From Butyrivibrio sp. Su6 (GTDB taxonomy: Bacteria; Bacillota; Clostridia; Lachnospirales; Lachnospiraceae), in NCBI RefSeq assembly GCF_900108105.1, contig NZ_FNUR01000003.1, forward strand, positions 310,001 to 374,000: a stretch of DNA of 64,000 nucleotides, read 5' to 3'. Each line of letters begins with the position of its first letter. The first letter of the stretch is position 1. Shown in pieces: positions 54,380 through 64,000 of the stretch. Under the pieces are notes generated by a model. It saw only the letters and a program-made list of their open reading frames with translations. It was not told where the DNA came from and searched no databases. Made by a program: the position numbers and the translations under genes.

Positions 54380-55519
54380 ATGAAAAAGACATTTTTACAT
54401 AAAACAACAGGCCTTATCTTGGTCATTTCAATGCTCACAGGATGCCAGATTTCAGGTGCAGACTCTGTTTCAGCGCCTGCAGAAACCAGCCAGGCCTCTT
54501 TTGCTTCAACTACTCTGACTCCTTCATCACCTTTTGATGGAACAACATATATCAAGGAATCAAGCCTTACTTCACTCGGCCAGGAGCTTGCAGAGGCAGA
54601 GGACGACGTTGACATTGAAGATGCTATAGCAGGCGTAGACGTTGTACAAAACTACGACACCGAGCTCAGCGTGCCAACTTACATTACCAGGCAGGATGAT
54701 ACCTGGTTCATAGTAGACTGCTACCACAACAGAGTCATTTACTCAGACGATCTGAATGCTCCACTCGATGAGTGGTACATCATGTCAGGAGATGCCACAC
54801 AGCCTCACACAATTGCAAGCGACGGCTCCGTCTACATGATCGATGACACAGAGAATAACAGAGTTCTCATCTATGAAAAAGTTAATGACAAATTTGTCCA
54901 TACGCAGACCTTTTATGATATAGGAAACAGGCCACATTACACCGTTTACAACGATATCACCGACACCTTCTATGTATGGAGTTCTACGACCGGGGAGCTT
55001 TACTGCTTCAGACATACATCCGATTCCACAAGGATGTATCTCACAGATATAAAGAAAATCAACGAGCTTGACGGGATCTACGTCCGCTCATTCTCTATAA
55101 TTGATGGCTACATATACTTTGTTTCAGGAGTTTCCGATACAGATTCCGCCGAAGCTTCCAACATCATAATGTGCGACCTCGATACCTTAGAGATAAAAGA
55201 AAAATACACCGTCCCCGCAGAAGTCGCAGGAATGGTGCAGATTACCAAGATCCAGGATTACTATTATATTTCTGTTTCAACAGACACAACAGGTTCACAG
55301 GATTACGCAACCATAATAAAAACCCCTTCCCTGTATGACCTGAGCCAGGGAAAATATGAAGATATCTACTCAGAGTACTTCATTGGAGGCGGAACTCCTT
55401 ACTACATCTCGAATGTAGACGATACCTATTTTCTTACAGAGCACAGACTTAAGGGCCACTCAATCTGGTCATTTAAGGTGACTGACAACAGCATCACGGA
55501 TGTCAGCTCCATATTTTAA
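54380..55519 (+). CDS. Putative lipoprotein, beta-propeller-like
   Basis: 379 residues, the only plus-strand gene I accept. Lipoprotein signal with 'SMLTGC' (Cys about 22). After a Ser/Thr/Ala-rich linker (to about 55) the rest is beta-rich with repeating short units such as 'TWFIVDCYHNRVIYSDDL', 'GSVYMIDDTENNRVLIYEK' and 'DTFYVWSSTTGELYCFRH', resembling NHL/YncE-like propeller blades. Function unknown; probably outside the membrane. GGGA precedes the ATG by 9 nt. It is divergent from the sugar operon and converges on the 55516 gene, whose stop codon it overlaps by 4 bp. Confidence 0.8.
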   Translation: MKKTFLHKTTGLILVISMLTGCQISGADSVSAPAETSQASFASTTLTPSSPFDGTTYIKESSLTSLGQELAEAEDDVDIEDAIAGVDVVQNYDTELSVPTYITRQDDTWFIVDCYHNRVIYSDDLNAPLDEWYIMSGDATQPHTIASDGSVYMIDDTENNRVLIYEKVNDKFVHTQTFYDIGNRPHYTVYNDITDTFYVWSSTTGELYCFRHTSDSTRMYLTDIKKINELDGIYVRSFSIIDGYIYFVSGVSDTDSAEASNIIMCDLDTLEIKEKYTVPAEVAGMVQITKIQDYYYISVSTDTTGSQDYATIIKTPSLYDLSQGKYEDIYSEYFIGGGTPYYISNVDDTYFLTEHRLKGHSIWSFKVTDNSITDVSSIF

Positions 55520-56610
55520 AAATCCTGCCCCTTTACAGCTTTTTTAATATTTTTCAAATCTTCAGCGGTTACCTGATGTTCACTGTATCTAGCCTTTTCA
55601 TAGATACTAAAAGCCGCAGACGCCCTTCCATTTGAAGTTTTTTCAAGTTCACTTGGCGTCTGGCTTTCCCTGACATCAGCATAGCCGCTTCCGTTTTTAA
55701 TATACTTCTTAAATAGGAGCCTTACTCTCCCCTCGTTGCTGAGCCTCATCTGCAAAAAAGATCCGCTTCCGTTGCCGGATTTTCCGCTTTCTTTTTTATC
55801 AAAGGGGCTTAAATACTCAATTTTATCACGCATAAGCTTATCTTTAAGAACGTTCCTTGAGTTTTTAAGCGTCCTGTAGAGTCTGCCTATTCCCCTTATC
55901 AAAAGAACTATCGCAGCAATAAGGACAACCGTTGCCAGAACCCAGTACAGAATTTCCCAGATGCTGTGCCAAATAGAATCATCCTCATAATCTTCAGGCA
56001 AAAGACTCTGAAGCTGCCCAAATTCCTGCTTCTCCTGTAGAGGTACATATTCTTCATGCTCTTTAAACTTAAAAAATCCAAAAAGCCACCTGAGAAAGCT
56101 GATAATCAGGTACTTTGCCGCAGCCGCTATCTCTTTTCCGTAATCAAGCAAAGTACAGATAAACATTGAAAGAGCCACCGCTGCCACTGACAAGCTGACC
56201 ATCTTGCCATTATTCTTTTTTACCATGTCCATAGGAACACTTGCTCCGTCTTTAAATGGAACCATTGCATCCAGTATCTGCCTGGCGTTGTAATACAAAA
56301 CCGCCAGAATCCCCCATACAGCCTCACCTGCAAGAACTATGATCACGCCTTCCTGAATCTTTGCGATCCTGCAAAAGATATAGAGAACGATAAAGAAAAA
56401 AGCCTCAGAGATCTCAGGATAAAAAACAAGGTTTTCTCTCACTCTCTCAAGAGCAGTTATTATCAGCACCAAAAGTAAAGTGATCCCCAAAAATACAATG
56501 ACCACTTCCTTTTTGAGGCCAAGCCCAAGTGACATAATCCCCAGAATATTCAGGCTCAGGGCTATGACTATGTTGTTTATTATCCTTAATATTTCTATTC
56601 GCTTATTCAT
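55516..56610 (-). CDS. Membrane protein with DUF4129-like C-terminus
   Basis: 364 residues from the ATG at 56610, which overlaps the stop of the DUF58 gene; the longer reading starts with TTG. About 5 hydrophobic segments in the first ~220 residues, then a cytosolic C-terminus ending in 'RVRLLFKKYI', 'RESQTPSELEK' and 'AFSIYEKARYSEHQVTAEDLKNIKK', the end pattern of DUF4129/transglutaminase-associated proteins. Such proteins sit with MoxR and DUF58 genes, as here. No transglutaminase core is visible. Role: probable partner of the MoxR-DUF58 system. Confidence 0.72.
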   Translation of the reverse strand: MNKRIEILRIINNIVIALSLNILGIMSLGLGLKKEVVIVFLGITLLLVLIITALERVRENLVFYPEISEAFFFIVLYIFCRIAKIQEGVIIVLAGEAVWGILAVLYYNARQILDAMVPFKDGASVPMDMVKKNNGKMVSLSVAAVALSMFICTLLDYGKEIAAAAKYLIISFLRWLFGFFKFKEHEEYVPLQEKQEFGQLQSLLPEDYEDDSIWHSIWEILYWVLATVVLIAAIVLLIRGIGRLYRTLKNSRNVLKDKLMRDKIEYLSPFDKKESGKSGNGSGSFLQMRLSNEGRVRLLFKKYIKNGSGYADVRESQTPSELEKTSNGRASAAFSIYEKARYSEHQVTAEDLKNIKKAVKGQDF

Positions 56611-57727
56611 GTATGACCACTTTGAAATCAATCTTAGAATCTGCAGGACACTCCTTCTTCATGTCCTTGGTGAGTGGACACAGCCACAAAAGTTTCCCTG
56701 CCTTTTGGGCCAAAAGACCTGCTGCCTTTAAAGAATCATCGCCTCTGGTGGTAGAAATATAGCAAAAGGTAGTATTTTCTATATCAACGTTTGCCACTTC
56801 TCTTTCCACAATTTCAGCCATAGAATTGGGAGTTGTCTTTTCAAGGTCGATCCTTGTAAGAGCTCTTTTGACGCTGACCATATGAAGTGCTGAAGCTCCC
56901 GCCATCAGAGATATGTTTTCCCCTGTAACCTTGTCTCTTCCATTAGTCAAAAGAGATACCGGCACATTTTCTGAAATAAATCTCCCAGCCAAAGACATGG
57001 TAAGCCTTATACAGTCCTCCAAAAGTTCCCTTTCGAACAAAATCCCAGGCTCATCCACATTTAAAATAAACTTCACTTCCTGAGAAGAGGTGTGATCATG
57101 CAGATTTACCTTCAGATCCCCAGTCTTGGCAGTTGCCTTCCAGTTCACCATGTTCTGTGGATCAGTCCTGGAATAATCCCTGATTCCGCGAAAAGTAAAA
57201 TTATCTTCATACAAAAAACGCTTTGAAAGCACATCCCCCATAAGCTGCCTGAATGGCACTTCTGTCTTACTGACAGAAAGCGGCGCCGGATAGACATAGA
57301 GATTTGTGTGCTGTTCAAAGGTGTTGTATCTGATATCAGGGCTAAAAAGATCTGACGCCTTAAGAGAAGTCTTCAAAATGCTGTAATACCCTCTTTTTCG
57401 GCAATCAAGCTCCAGCCTTCTTGTTATCTTTTCATATAGTCCAAGACTGAACACATCCGTCACATTGACCCTGTCAGAGACAGAGGAATTGGTCCCATCG
57501 GAAAACTCAAGACCCTTATCAGTCTGGAAGCTGACCTGCAAAATGTGAAGAGGCAAAAAGTTCCTGTTCGTGATAACCTCCTGCAAATGAGCCTTATCTC
57601 CCTCATTTACCGCTTCTTCCACAAAAACAAGTCTGGCCATAAGCCCTTTGTCCCAAAAGTTGCCAAAAAGCCATTTTTCAAAACGATATAAAGCAAAAAT
57701 AACTATCGGTATAAGTATAATAGGCAT
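56603..57727 (-). CDS. DUF58 domain protein
   Basis: 374 residues. Short N-terminal membrane segment (about 1-14), then a domain with the DUF58 hallmark 'FTFRGIRDYSRTDPQNMVNWKATAKTGDL' (about 185-213; FRGxRxY...D....xNWKAxA) and a VWA-like C-terminal half ('VKFILNVDEPG', 'MAGASALHMVSVKRAL'). DUF58 proteins work with MoxR AAA+ ATPases. Start and stop are fused to neighbours: TGATG with moxR, and an overlap with the next gene. Confidence 0.9.
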   Translation of the reverse strand: MPIILIPIVIFALYRFEKWLFGNFWDKGLMARLVFVEEAVNEGDKAHLQEVITNRNFLPLHILQVSFQTDKGLEFSDGTNSSVSDRVNVTDVFSLGLYEKITRRLELDCRKRGYYSILKTSLKASDLFSPDIRYNTFEQHTNLYVYPAPLSVSKTEVPFRQLMGDVLSKRFLYEDNFTFRGIRDYSRTDPQNMVNWKATAKTGDLKVNLHDHTSSQEVKFILNVDEPGILFERELLEDCIRLTMSLAGRFISENVPVSLLTNGRDKVTGENISLMAGASALHMVSVKRALTRIDLEKTTPNSMAEIVEREVANVDIENTTFCYISTTRGDDSLKAAGLLAQKAGKLLWLCPLTKDMKKECPADSKIDFKVVIHE

Positions 57728-58665
57728 CAGAAATCCTCAGTCGGTACAGAGATCTCATCAAGAATGCTCTGAATTATTCCACTTGCATCAGCATTTACCC
57801 CATAGCCGGAAGAAAGAATAAGTCTATGGGCCAGAACAGGCACTGCAAGCCTCTTGATATCCTCAGGAACAACATAGTCCCTGCCCTCAGCATAGGCCAA
57901 AACCTTGGCGCAGTTAAGAAGCGCAAGACTTCCTCTTGTGCTGACACCGGAAGACACATCCCTTCTGTTTCTGGTGGCAACTATAATGTCAGCAATGTAC
58001 TCTTTTATCTGAGGATGCACTTTCACCTTCATAGCCTCATCATGCATTTCTTCTATCTCTTTTGGACCTGCTACAGGGCCGATCTTTTCCAAAGATTCAC
58101 TGCTTCCACTTCCGTCAAAGCGCTCTAATATCTTTATCTCCTCAGCTCTGTCAGGAAATCCTACAGACAGCTTCATAAGAAATCTGTCCAGCTGTGCCTC
58201 CGGAAGAGGGAAGGTTCCGCTGGTCTCAACAGGGTTCTGAGTTGCAATAACAAAGAAAGGCCTCTCAAGAGTTCTTGTCTGCCCATCAATTGTTACCTGC
58301 CTCTCCTCCATACACTCAAGAAGTCCCGCCTGAGTTCTGGGTGTTGCTCTGTTTATCTCATCCGCTAAAAGAATGTTACAAAAAACCGGGCCCTTGTTAA
58401 AAACAAATTCTCCCTTAGACATCTGATAAACATTAAGTCCTGTAATATCAGATGGGAGAAGGTCCGGTGTAAACTGAATTCTTTTAAAACTTCCATCTAC
58501 TGATCTGGCCAGTGCCTTAGCAAGCATGGTCTTGCCGGTTCCGGGAACATCCTCTAATAGAACATGTCCACCGGCCACCATAGCAATCACTGTCAAAAGA
58601 ACTGTCTCGTCCTTACCAACTAAGACCCTCGCTACATTATCTCGAATATCTTTTATGCTCCCCAT
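57727..58665 (-). CDS. MoxR-family AAA+ ATPase
   Basis: 312 residues from the ATG at 58665; a TTG 9 nt upstream with AAGG before it is an alternative start. Walker A 'LLEDVPGTGKTMLAKALARS' (about 33-52), Walker B 'ILLADEINRATPRTQAGLLE' (about 97-116), sensor 'FFVIATQNPVE' (about 135-145) and the MoxR lid are intact. Chaperone-like ATPase that helps metal insertion or assembly of partner proteins. One nucleotide separates it from the upstream GGDEF gene's stop (TAATATG). Confidence 0.93.
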   Translation of the reverse strand: MGSIKDIRDNVARVLVGKDETVLLTVIAMVAGGHVLLEDVPGTGKTMLAKALARSVDGSFKRIQFTPDLLPSDITGLNVYQMSKGEFVFNKGPVFCNILLADEINRATPRTQAGLLECMEERQVTIDGQTRTLERPFFVIATQNPVETSGTFPLPEAQLDRFLMKLSVGFPDRAEEIKILERFDGSGSSESLEKIGPVAGPKEIEEMHDEAMKVKVHPQIKEYIADIIVATRNRRDVSSGVSTRGSLALLNCAKVLAYAEGRDYVVPEDIKRLAVPVLAHRLILSSGYGVNADASGIIQSILDEISVPTEDF

Positions 58666-58666
58666 A

Positions 58667-59749
58667 TTAAACAACCACTACCTTGTTTCTTCCTGTATTT
58701 TTAGCCTTGTACAAAGCTGAATCAACGTTCTGTATACTCTTTGCAAAATCGCCCGTGTACTTGGAAACGCCCACAGATACCGTAAAGGGAACAGGTGTAT
58801 CTGTAGCAGCCTCTATATCGCGCCTGAACTGTTCCATTCTTGCGCAGGCATTATTCACATCGCAGTTCTTGAAGATAATAATGAATTCCTCACCGCCAAA
58901 TCTGATAACATAGTCATCACCGTGAGTTTCTGTTGAAAGCTTTTTACCGATATACAAAAGTGTAAGGTCCCCTGTATAGTGACCATGCTCATCATTGACC
59001 TGCTTAAAGTAATCGATATCAAGCATTGCTATTGCGATAGGCTCCTGAGCATCAATAAGAGCATTCTTTGTTACAATTTTTTCCAAAAGGTGTCTGTTAT
59101 AAACCTGAGTGAGCGGGTCTGTAACCATCGCAAGTTCAAGCTTCTGGCGAACCCTGTAATGATCAAGGTAATACAATGTCAGAAGCACATGTGAACTTAT
59201 AACCGCAAGACCAACCGGGATCTGCAGCGCAAGAATAATATCAAGATTTGGATAGTGATTAAAAGTGTTGGTGATAAGGATCTCAAGAATAAAGATCACA
59301 CTGGAAAGAAAGGTATATCTTGGTCTTGAAACAAATCCAACTGTCAAAAATACCACGTTCATGATTATGAAGCCTTCACTGGCATGAACCTTGATATCAA
59401 GATGATAGATGGACCACATAGTCGCAAGCACTATGCAGTGCGCAAGGGCAAAATCCAAAAAGGTGATGAGTTTGCTGTCGCGCACAAAATTAATGAGCAC
59501 CAGAAAAAGCGCCAGCGCTACAAGTATTGAAAATCTTGGAATAAGTGTCGGAAGATAAGTGCCATTGAGCAAATAATCAGAGAAAATATATGTAATAGAA
59601 AAAAATGCGCCAACCACTAAACTGATAGCGACATAATTCTGATAATAATCACATTTTGACTGGTAAAAATCAGCCAGATCATCATCATTCATAGAACGGT
59701 AATCTTTAAATAAATTCAATAAAGCCTTGGCATTTTCAATAATTTTCAT
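58667..59749 (-). CDS. Diguanylate cyclase (GGDEF), membrane-bound
   Basis: 360 residues from the ATG at 59749 (GGGGAG 8 nt upstream). About six membrane segments lie between 38 and 195, then a GGDEF domain starting near 208 with 'TDPLTQVYNRH' and active site 'RFGGEEF' (283-289). It would make c-di-GMP from two GTP. No RxxD inhibition site is seen at the usual spot before GGEEF, so product feedback may be absent. No separate sensor domain is visible beyond the membrane part. It is co-transcribed with the MoxR-DUF58 genes. Confidence 0.88.
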   Translation of the reverse strand: MKIIENAKALLNLFKDYRSMNDDDLADFYQSKCDYYQNYVAISLVVGAFFSITYIFSDYLLNGTYLPTLIPRFSILVALALFLVLINFVRDSKLITFLDFALAHCIVLATMWSIYHLDIKVHASEGFIIMNVVFLTVGFVSRPRYTFLSSVIFILEILITNTFNHYPNLDIILALQIPVGLAVISSHVLLTLYYLDHYRVRQKLELAMVTDPLTQVYNRHLLEKIVTKNALIDAQEPIAIAMLDIDYFKQVNDEHGHYTGDLTLLYIGKKLSTETHGDDYVIRFGGEEFIIIFKNCDVNNACARMEQFRRDIEAATDTPVPFTVSVGVSKYTGDFAKSIQNVDSALYKAKNTGRNKVVVV

Positions 59750-59826
59750 AAGTACAACTCCCCTAATACAATATTGTACTAGGAATAGGTAAATTTCGAA
59801 AGTCATTTTTTTGAATAAAAAACATC

Positions 59827-59856
59827 AAAAAAGGATGCGGCATAAAAGTCGCATCC
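59827..59856 (-). terminator. Terminator after prfB
   Basis: GGATGCG (59833-59839) pairs with CGCATCC (59850-59856), and six T follow on the minus strand. It lies 8 bp past the prfB stop and isolates the secA-prfB unit from the GGDEF operon. Confidence 0.88.
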
Positions 59857-59863
59857 CCTGTAA

Positions 59864-61006
59864 TTATTCTTCCGAAGTATCTCCAACCGGCTTACCACCT
59901 GTTGCAAGCCACTTAAGATATGCATTGATAAATGGATCAAGATCACCATCAAGAATGCCATCCGCGTTTGATGCCTTAAATCCTGTTCTTGTATCATTTA
60001 CCATTGTGTATGGCTGAAGTACATAGGATCTGATCTGGCTTCCCCATGCATTATCCTTTACTTCACCACGGATTCCGTCAAGCTTTGCAGCCTGCTCTTC
60101 CTGTTTCATAATGAACAGTTTAGCCTTCAACATCTGCATAGCCTTATCTTTATTCTGGAACTGTGAACGCTCATTCTGGCAGGCAACTACAACGCCTGTA
60201 GGAATATGTGTGATACGTACAGCTGATGATGTCTTATTGATGTGCTGTCCACCGGCACCACTTGAACGATATGTATCAATTCTAAGATCATCAGGATTGA
60301 TCTCTACATCTACATCCTCTTCAATATCAGGCATAACATCGCATGATACGAATGATGTCTGACGCTTAGCCTGTGCATTGAACGGACTGATACGAACAAG
60401 TCTGTGAACACCGTGCTCTGACTTTAAAAGTCCATAAGCATTTGTTCCTGAAATCTGGAATGTAACTGACTTGATTCCGGCTTCATCACCATCGAGAAGA
60501 TCGAGAACTTCTGTTGTGAAGCCCTTTCTCTCTGCCCATCTAGTGTACATACGATAGAGCATGCTTGCCCAGTCACAAGCCTCTGTTCCGCCTGCTCCTG
60601 CGTTGAGTCGAAGGATTACATCATATTTATCATAAGGCTGGTTGAGAAGATTGCTGATACGGATATTCTCTAAAGTCTCCTCAAACTCATCAAGCTCTGA
60701 TCTAATCTCAGCAGCCATATCATCATCATCTACGCCTTCTGCATTCTGCATATCGATAAGATCAATAATATCGCCGTACTGATTGTTAAGTCTTTCGATG
60801 TTTTCAACAAGATCCTGCATATTCTTAAGATCTTTTGTCTTCTTGTTGGCCTTTTCTGCGTCATCCCAGAAACCAGGCTCTTCCATCTCACGACTAAGCT
60901 CTTCAATTATCTTTTTCTTAGACTCAAGGTCAAGAGAAGCAGTAACTTCTTTTAAAGTATCCTGCAGGTTCTGGATCTCAACCTTCATCTGATCTAAAAC
61001 TACCAT
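59864..61006 (-). CDS. prfB: Peptide chain release factor 2, without programmed frameshift
   Basis: 380 residues in one frame. RF2 reads UGA and UAA: the codon-recognition tripeptide 'SPF' sits in 'LVRISPFNAQAKRQT' (about 207-221), and the catalytic 'GAGGQHINKTSSAVRITHIPTG' (about 254-275) carries GGQ. Most prfB genes need a +1 shift at CUU UGA C near codon 25. Here the matching place reads CTTGAC ('SLDLESKKK', about 24-33) with no stop, so the product is made directly. AAGG precedes the ATG. It lies 35 bp after secA. Confidence 0.97.
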   Translation of the reverse strand: MVVLDQMKVEIQNLQDTLKEVTASLDLESKKKIIEELSREMEEPGFWDDAEKANKKTKDLKNMQDLVENIERLNNQYGDIIDLIDMQNAEGVDDDDMAAEIRSELDEFEETLENIRISNLLNQPYDKYDVILRLNAGAGGTEACDWASMLYRMYTRWAERKGFTTEVLDLLDGDEAGIKSVTFQISGTNAYGLLKSEHGVHRLVRISPFNAQAKRQTSFVSCDVMPDIEEDVDVEINPDDLRIDTYRSSGAGGQHINKTSSAVRITHIPTGVVVACQNERSQFQNKDKAMQMLKAKLFIMKQEEQAAKLDGIRGEVKDNAWGSQIRSYVLQPYTMVNDTRTGFKASNADGILDGDLDPFINAYLKWLATGGKPVGDTSEE

Positions 61007-61041
61007 AAACTTACCTTTCTATAACAAACTTCTCAAACGTA

Positions 61042-63609
61042 TTACTGTACTCTTCCGTGACAATTCTTGAACTTCTTGCCACTTCCGCATGGACATGGAT
61101 CATTTGGATAAACCTTAGCTTCAACTCTCTTAACAGGAGTCTTTGCAACTGAATCATCCTTATTTGTTCCTGTAACCTTGGCTACCTGCTCACGCTCAAC
61201 CTTCTCCTCGATATGAACATGGAAAAGAAGTCTCACTGTATCTTCCTTGATGTTTCTGGTCATATCATCAAACATCTCGTAGCCTGCAAGCTTGTACTCA
61301 AGTTTAGGATCTCTCTGGCCATATGCCTGAAGACCGATTCCCTGACGGAGCTGATCCATATCATCGATATGATCCATCCACTTTCTGTCAATTACTTTCA
61401 GAAGGATTACACGCTCGATCTCACGGATTGTTTCAGGTTCAGGGAACTCTGCCTCTTTTGTCTCGTAAAGCTTAACTGCTTCCTCTTTTAACTGCTGAAG
61501 AAGTCCTGCTTTTGTAAGAGTCTCGATACGTCCTCTTGTGATCTTCTTAAGTGGAACAGTTGGAAGCAAAAGCTCATTGAGCTCTGCAAGGTTCCAGTTA
61601 TCAGGATCATTCTCCTCGCCTACAACTGTCTCTACCGCATTTTCTACAATATCAGTGATCATCTTGTAGATTGAATCCCTCATGGAATCTCCATCAAGAA
61701 CTTTCTTACGCTCTGCATAGATGATCTCTCTCTGCTCATTGTTAACCTGGTCATACTCGAGAAGGTTCTTTCTGATAGCATAGTTATTGGACTCGATCTT
61801 CTTCTGAGCAGATTCAATAGCCTTTGAAAGAGATGAGTGCTCAATTTCCTGTCCATCAGGAATCTTAAGAGCATTGAACATTGCTATAAGTCTCTCTGAA
61901 CCAAAGAGTCTCATAAGGTTATCCTCAAGTGAAAGGTAGAACTTGGATTCACCAGGATCACCCTGACGTCCGGCACGACCACGGAGCTGATTGTCGATAC
62001 GTCTGCTCTCGTGTCTCTCTGTACCGATGATCTTAAGTCCGCCTGCTGCCCTTGACTCTTCATCAAGCTTAATATCAGTACCACGACCTGCCATGTTAGT
62101 AGCAATAGTAACTGCGCCGTGCTTACCTGCCTCTGCTACTATCTCAGCTTCCATTTCATGGAACTTGGCATTAAGTACCTGATGCTGAATACCACGTTTT
62201 CTAAGGAGCTTACTTATTTCCTCAGAAGACTCGATAGTGATGGTACCAACCAGTACAGGCTGTCCCTTTGCATGAGCTTCTTCTACTGCATCGCAGATAG
62301 CATTTAATTTCTCTTTTTTAGTCTTATAAACTGCATCCTGAAGATCCTTACGGATAACAGGCTCATTTGTAGGAATCTCGATAACGTCCATTCCGTAGAT
62401 ATCACGGAATTCTCTTTCCTCTGTAAGAGCAGTACCTGTCATACCACACTTTTTCTCGAACTTGTTAAAGAAGTTCTGGAAGGTGATAGTAGCAAGAGTC
62501 TTGGACTCTCTCTTAACCTTAACATGCTCTTTTGCCTCGATTGCCTGGTGAAGACCGTCTGAATAACGTCTTCCCGGCATTACACGACCTGTAAACTCAT
62601 CAACGATAAGAACTTCATCATCCTTAACGATGTAGTCGTGATCTCTCTGCATAAGGTTGTTTGCACGAAGAGCAAGGATGATATTGTGCTGGATCTCAAG
62701 ATTTTCCGGATCAGCAAGGTTCTCAATTCTAAAGAATCTCTCAACCTTGGCAACACCCTGTGCTGTAAGGTTTACGATCTTGTCTTTTTCATTGACGATA
62801 AAGTCACCGGTCTCTTCTCTCTCAACACCCATGATGGCATCCATCTTAGTGAGGTCTTCCATATCCTCACCACGTGTCATCTGCTTGGCAAGGATGTCAC
62901 ATGCCTCATAAAGCTTTGTTGATTTATCGGACTGACCGGAAATAATAAGAGGTGTTCTGGCTTCATCAATAAGGATAGAGTCTATCTCATCGATGATGGC
63001 ATAGTTAAGTCCACGAAGAACACACTGCTCTTTATAGATTGCCATGTTATCACGAAGGTAATCAAATCCCAATTCGTTATTTGTAACATAAGTGATATCA
63101 CAGTTATAAGCATCTCTTCTCTCTTCAGAAGTCATGCTGTTCAAAACAACACCAACAGTAAGGCCAAGGAACTCATGAATCTTACCCATCCACTCAGCGT
63201 CACGCTTTGCAAGGTAATCGTTAACTGTTACTACATGAACACCCTTGCCCTCAAGAGCGTCAAGGTAAGAAGGAAGTGTAGCCACAAGTGTCTTACCTTC
63301 ACCGGTTCTCATCTCAGCGATTCTGCCCTGATGAAGGATAACTCCACCAATGAGCTGTACTCTGAAGTGCTCCATTCCAAGAACACGCTTACCTGCCTCA
63401 CGAACTGTCGCATATGCCTCAGGCATAATATCATCAAGTGTTTCCCCATTTGCCAGTCTCTTCTTGAACTCATCTGTTTTGCCTCTGAGTTCCTCATCAG
63501 AAAGAGCCTGCATCTTTGGTCTCATAGCCTCAATTGAATCAACAGTGCTGCGGATTCTCTTAAGTTCTCTTTCGCTATGTGTACCAATAATCTTATCAAT
63601 AATACTCAT
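61042..63609 (-). CDS. secA: Preprotein translocase ATPase SecA
   Basis: 855 residues, full length. Drives protein export through SecYEG. N-terminal '[32 protein letters not shown]'-type region appears as '[16 protein letters not shown]' (Walker A, about 99-114), the DEAD-box-like '[16 protein letters not shown]' (about 205-220), 'GMTGTALTE' and '[13 protein letters not shown]' (helicase motifs). The C-terminal zinc tail '[14 protein letters not shown]' (about 839-852) binds SecB-like or ribosomal partners. GGGAGG is not seen, but the start fits family length. Followed by prfB, as in many Firmicutes. Confidence 0.98.
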   Translation of the reverse strand: MSIIDKIIGTHSERELKRIRSTVDSIEAMRPKMQALSDEELRGKTDEFKKRLANGETLDDIMPEAYATVREAGKRVLGMEHFRVQLIGGVILHQGRIAEMRTGEGKTLVATLPSYLDALEGKGVHVVTVNDYLAKRDAEWMGKIHEFLGLTVGVVLNSMTSEERRDAYNCDITYVTNNELGFDYLRDNMAIYKEQCVLRGLNYAIIDEIDSILIDEARTPLIISGQSDKSTKLYEACDILAKQMTRGEDMEDLTKMDAIMGVEREETGDFIVNEKDKIVNLTAQGVAKVERFFRIENLADPENLEIQHNIILALRANNLMQRDHDYIVKDDEVLIVDEFTGRVMPGRRYSDGLHQAIEAKEHVKVKRESKTLATITFQNFFNKFEKKCGMTGTALTEEREFRDIYGMDVIEIPTNEPVIRKDLQDAVYKTKKEKLNAICDAVEEAHAKGQPVLVGTITIESSEEISKLLRKRGIQHQVLNAKFHEMEAEIVAEAGKHGAVTIATNMAGRGTDIKLDEESRAAGGLKIIGTERHESRRIDNQLRGRAGRQGDPGESKFYLSLEDNLMRLFGSERLIAMFNALKIPDGQEIEHSSLSKAIESAQKKIESNNYAIRKNLLEYDQVNNEQREIIYAERKKVLDGDSMRDSIYKMITDIVENAVETVVGEENDPDNWNLAELNELLLPTVPLKKITRGRIETLTKAGLLQQLKEEAVKLYETKEAEFPEPETIREIERVILLKVIDRKWMDHIDDMDQLRQGIGLQAYGQRDPKLEYKLAGYEMFDDMTRNIKEDTVRLLFHVHIEEKVEREQVAKVTGTNKDDSVAKTPVKRVEAKVYPNDPCPCGSGKKFKNCHGRVQ

Positions 63610-63733
63610 GTTTTATTCCTCATAAAAAAGGGCATAATAACCCAATATTTTAGCAAAAGTCCGTTGTACATTGTAGCAGATTAATGATAGCTTTTCAATA
63701 CGCTTGTCACCTTAGTAAATATCTAATTGCAGC

Positions 63734-63763
63734 AAAAAGGTGCCGGTCAAAATGACCGACACC
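63734..63763 (-). terminator. Terminator after buk
   Basis: GGTGCCGGTC (63739-63748) pairs with GACCGACACC (63754-63763), with TTTTTG following on the minus strand. It lies 15 bp past the buk stop. Confidence 0.85.
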
Positions 63764-63775
63764 CTTGATAAATCA

Positions 63776-64000
63776 TCAATATTCTTTTGCCTGTTCCTCA
63801 CCGTTCATAACGCGGATAGCACCCTGTGCAAGAGCAAGAAGCTCGTCCTCACCAGGATATACAGTTACAGGGCAGATCCAGTCAACTCTCTCTTTGATGG
63901 CATCTGTGATCACCTGACCGTAAGCAATACCACCTGTAAGAATAATCTGATCAACTTTACCCTTTAATACTGTTGCGCAAGCACCAATGTTCTTGCAGAT
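63776..64000 (-). CDS. buk: Butyrate kinase, partial (N-terminus beyond window)
   Basis: The last 74 residues: '[29 protein letters not shown]', read in parts as '[16 protein letters not shown]' and '[16 protein letters not shown]', then '[22 protein letters not shown]' and 'GEEQAKEY' at the end. The 'VYPGEDE..ALA.GA.RV' end is typical of butyrate kinase within the acetokinase family. The enzyme makes butyrate and ATP from butyryl-phosphate, the last step of butyrate formation in some Lachnospiraceae. The rest, and any ptb gene, lie outside. Confidence 0.88.
   Translation of the reverse strand: MCKNIGACATVLKGKVDQIILTGGIAYGQVITDAIKERVDWICPVTVYPGEDELLALAQGAIRVMNGEEQAKEY

Overview
The window comes from a low-GC Gram-positive Clostridia genome, most likely a rumen or gut Lachnospiraceae close to Butyrivibrio/Pseudobutyrivibrio. 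The pointers are Firmicutes-type ribosomal, RNA polymerase, EF-Tu, EF-G and SecA proteins, a butyrate kinase tail at the right edge, cytoplasmic pectin-oligosaccharide hydrolases (GH105, GH28) at the left edge, and a giant MBG/InlB-repeat surface protein with a 'VLGARR' C-terminal signal. The genus is inference. Every convincing gene except one (a lipoprotein at 54380) lies on the minus strand, so gene order below reads from high to low coordinates.

Left accessory region (1-23.1 kb). It holds a pectin-use gene behind a cre-like operator, then a 1.4-kb gene-free element (758-2167). That element has 206-bp inverted arms enclosing arrays of 9-bp inverted-repeat pairs. The eight pairs of the two main families each span exactly 38 bp and mostly start 74 or 63-64 bp apart, close to whole helical turns. 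I recognise no known family and rank it the most interesting object in the window. Next come an ArsB/NhaD-type permease behind a yybP-ykoY (Mn2+) riboswitch-like leader, an orphan barstar, a lipoprotein, GH28, an alpha/beta hydrolase, and a 2662-residue surface protein flanked by two small proteins that share a 'TWQG' domain. A cluster of small nucleotide or phosphate enzymes follows (an RdgB-NUDIX fusion, MazG, a HAD phosphatase, a histidine phosphatase, a P-loop kinase), with acetyltransferases, a methyltransferase and a truncated kinase start codon region.

Core expression region (23.1-41 kb). In transcription order: rpmG-secE-nusG-rplK-rplA, then a capA-like gene, then rplJ-rplL, rpoB-rpoC, rpsL-rpsG-fusA-tuf. 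Terminators lie after rplA, rplL and tuf. There is an L10 leader with an attenuator before rplJ and a structured leader before rplK.

Surface-glycan region (41-54.3 kb). A translationally coupled operon makes and transfers a CDP-linked 3,6-dideoxy sugar (rfbG, rfbH, a C4-reductase-like SDR, two GT2 enzymes, one fused to TPR and methyltransferase-like parts). Near it are UDP-galactopyranose mutase, a FliD-like protein, a GT2-GtrA protein, a polytopic membrane protein, and an HTH regulator with a cluster of TTRACG motifs upstream. The natural reading is decoration of a wall or secreted glycan, or of flagella.

Right region (54.3-64 kb). A beta-propeller-like lipoprotein converges on a GGDEF-MoxR-DUF58-DUF4129-like operon. 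prfB (without the usual programmed frameshift), secA and the end of buk follow.
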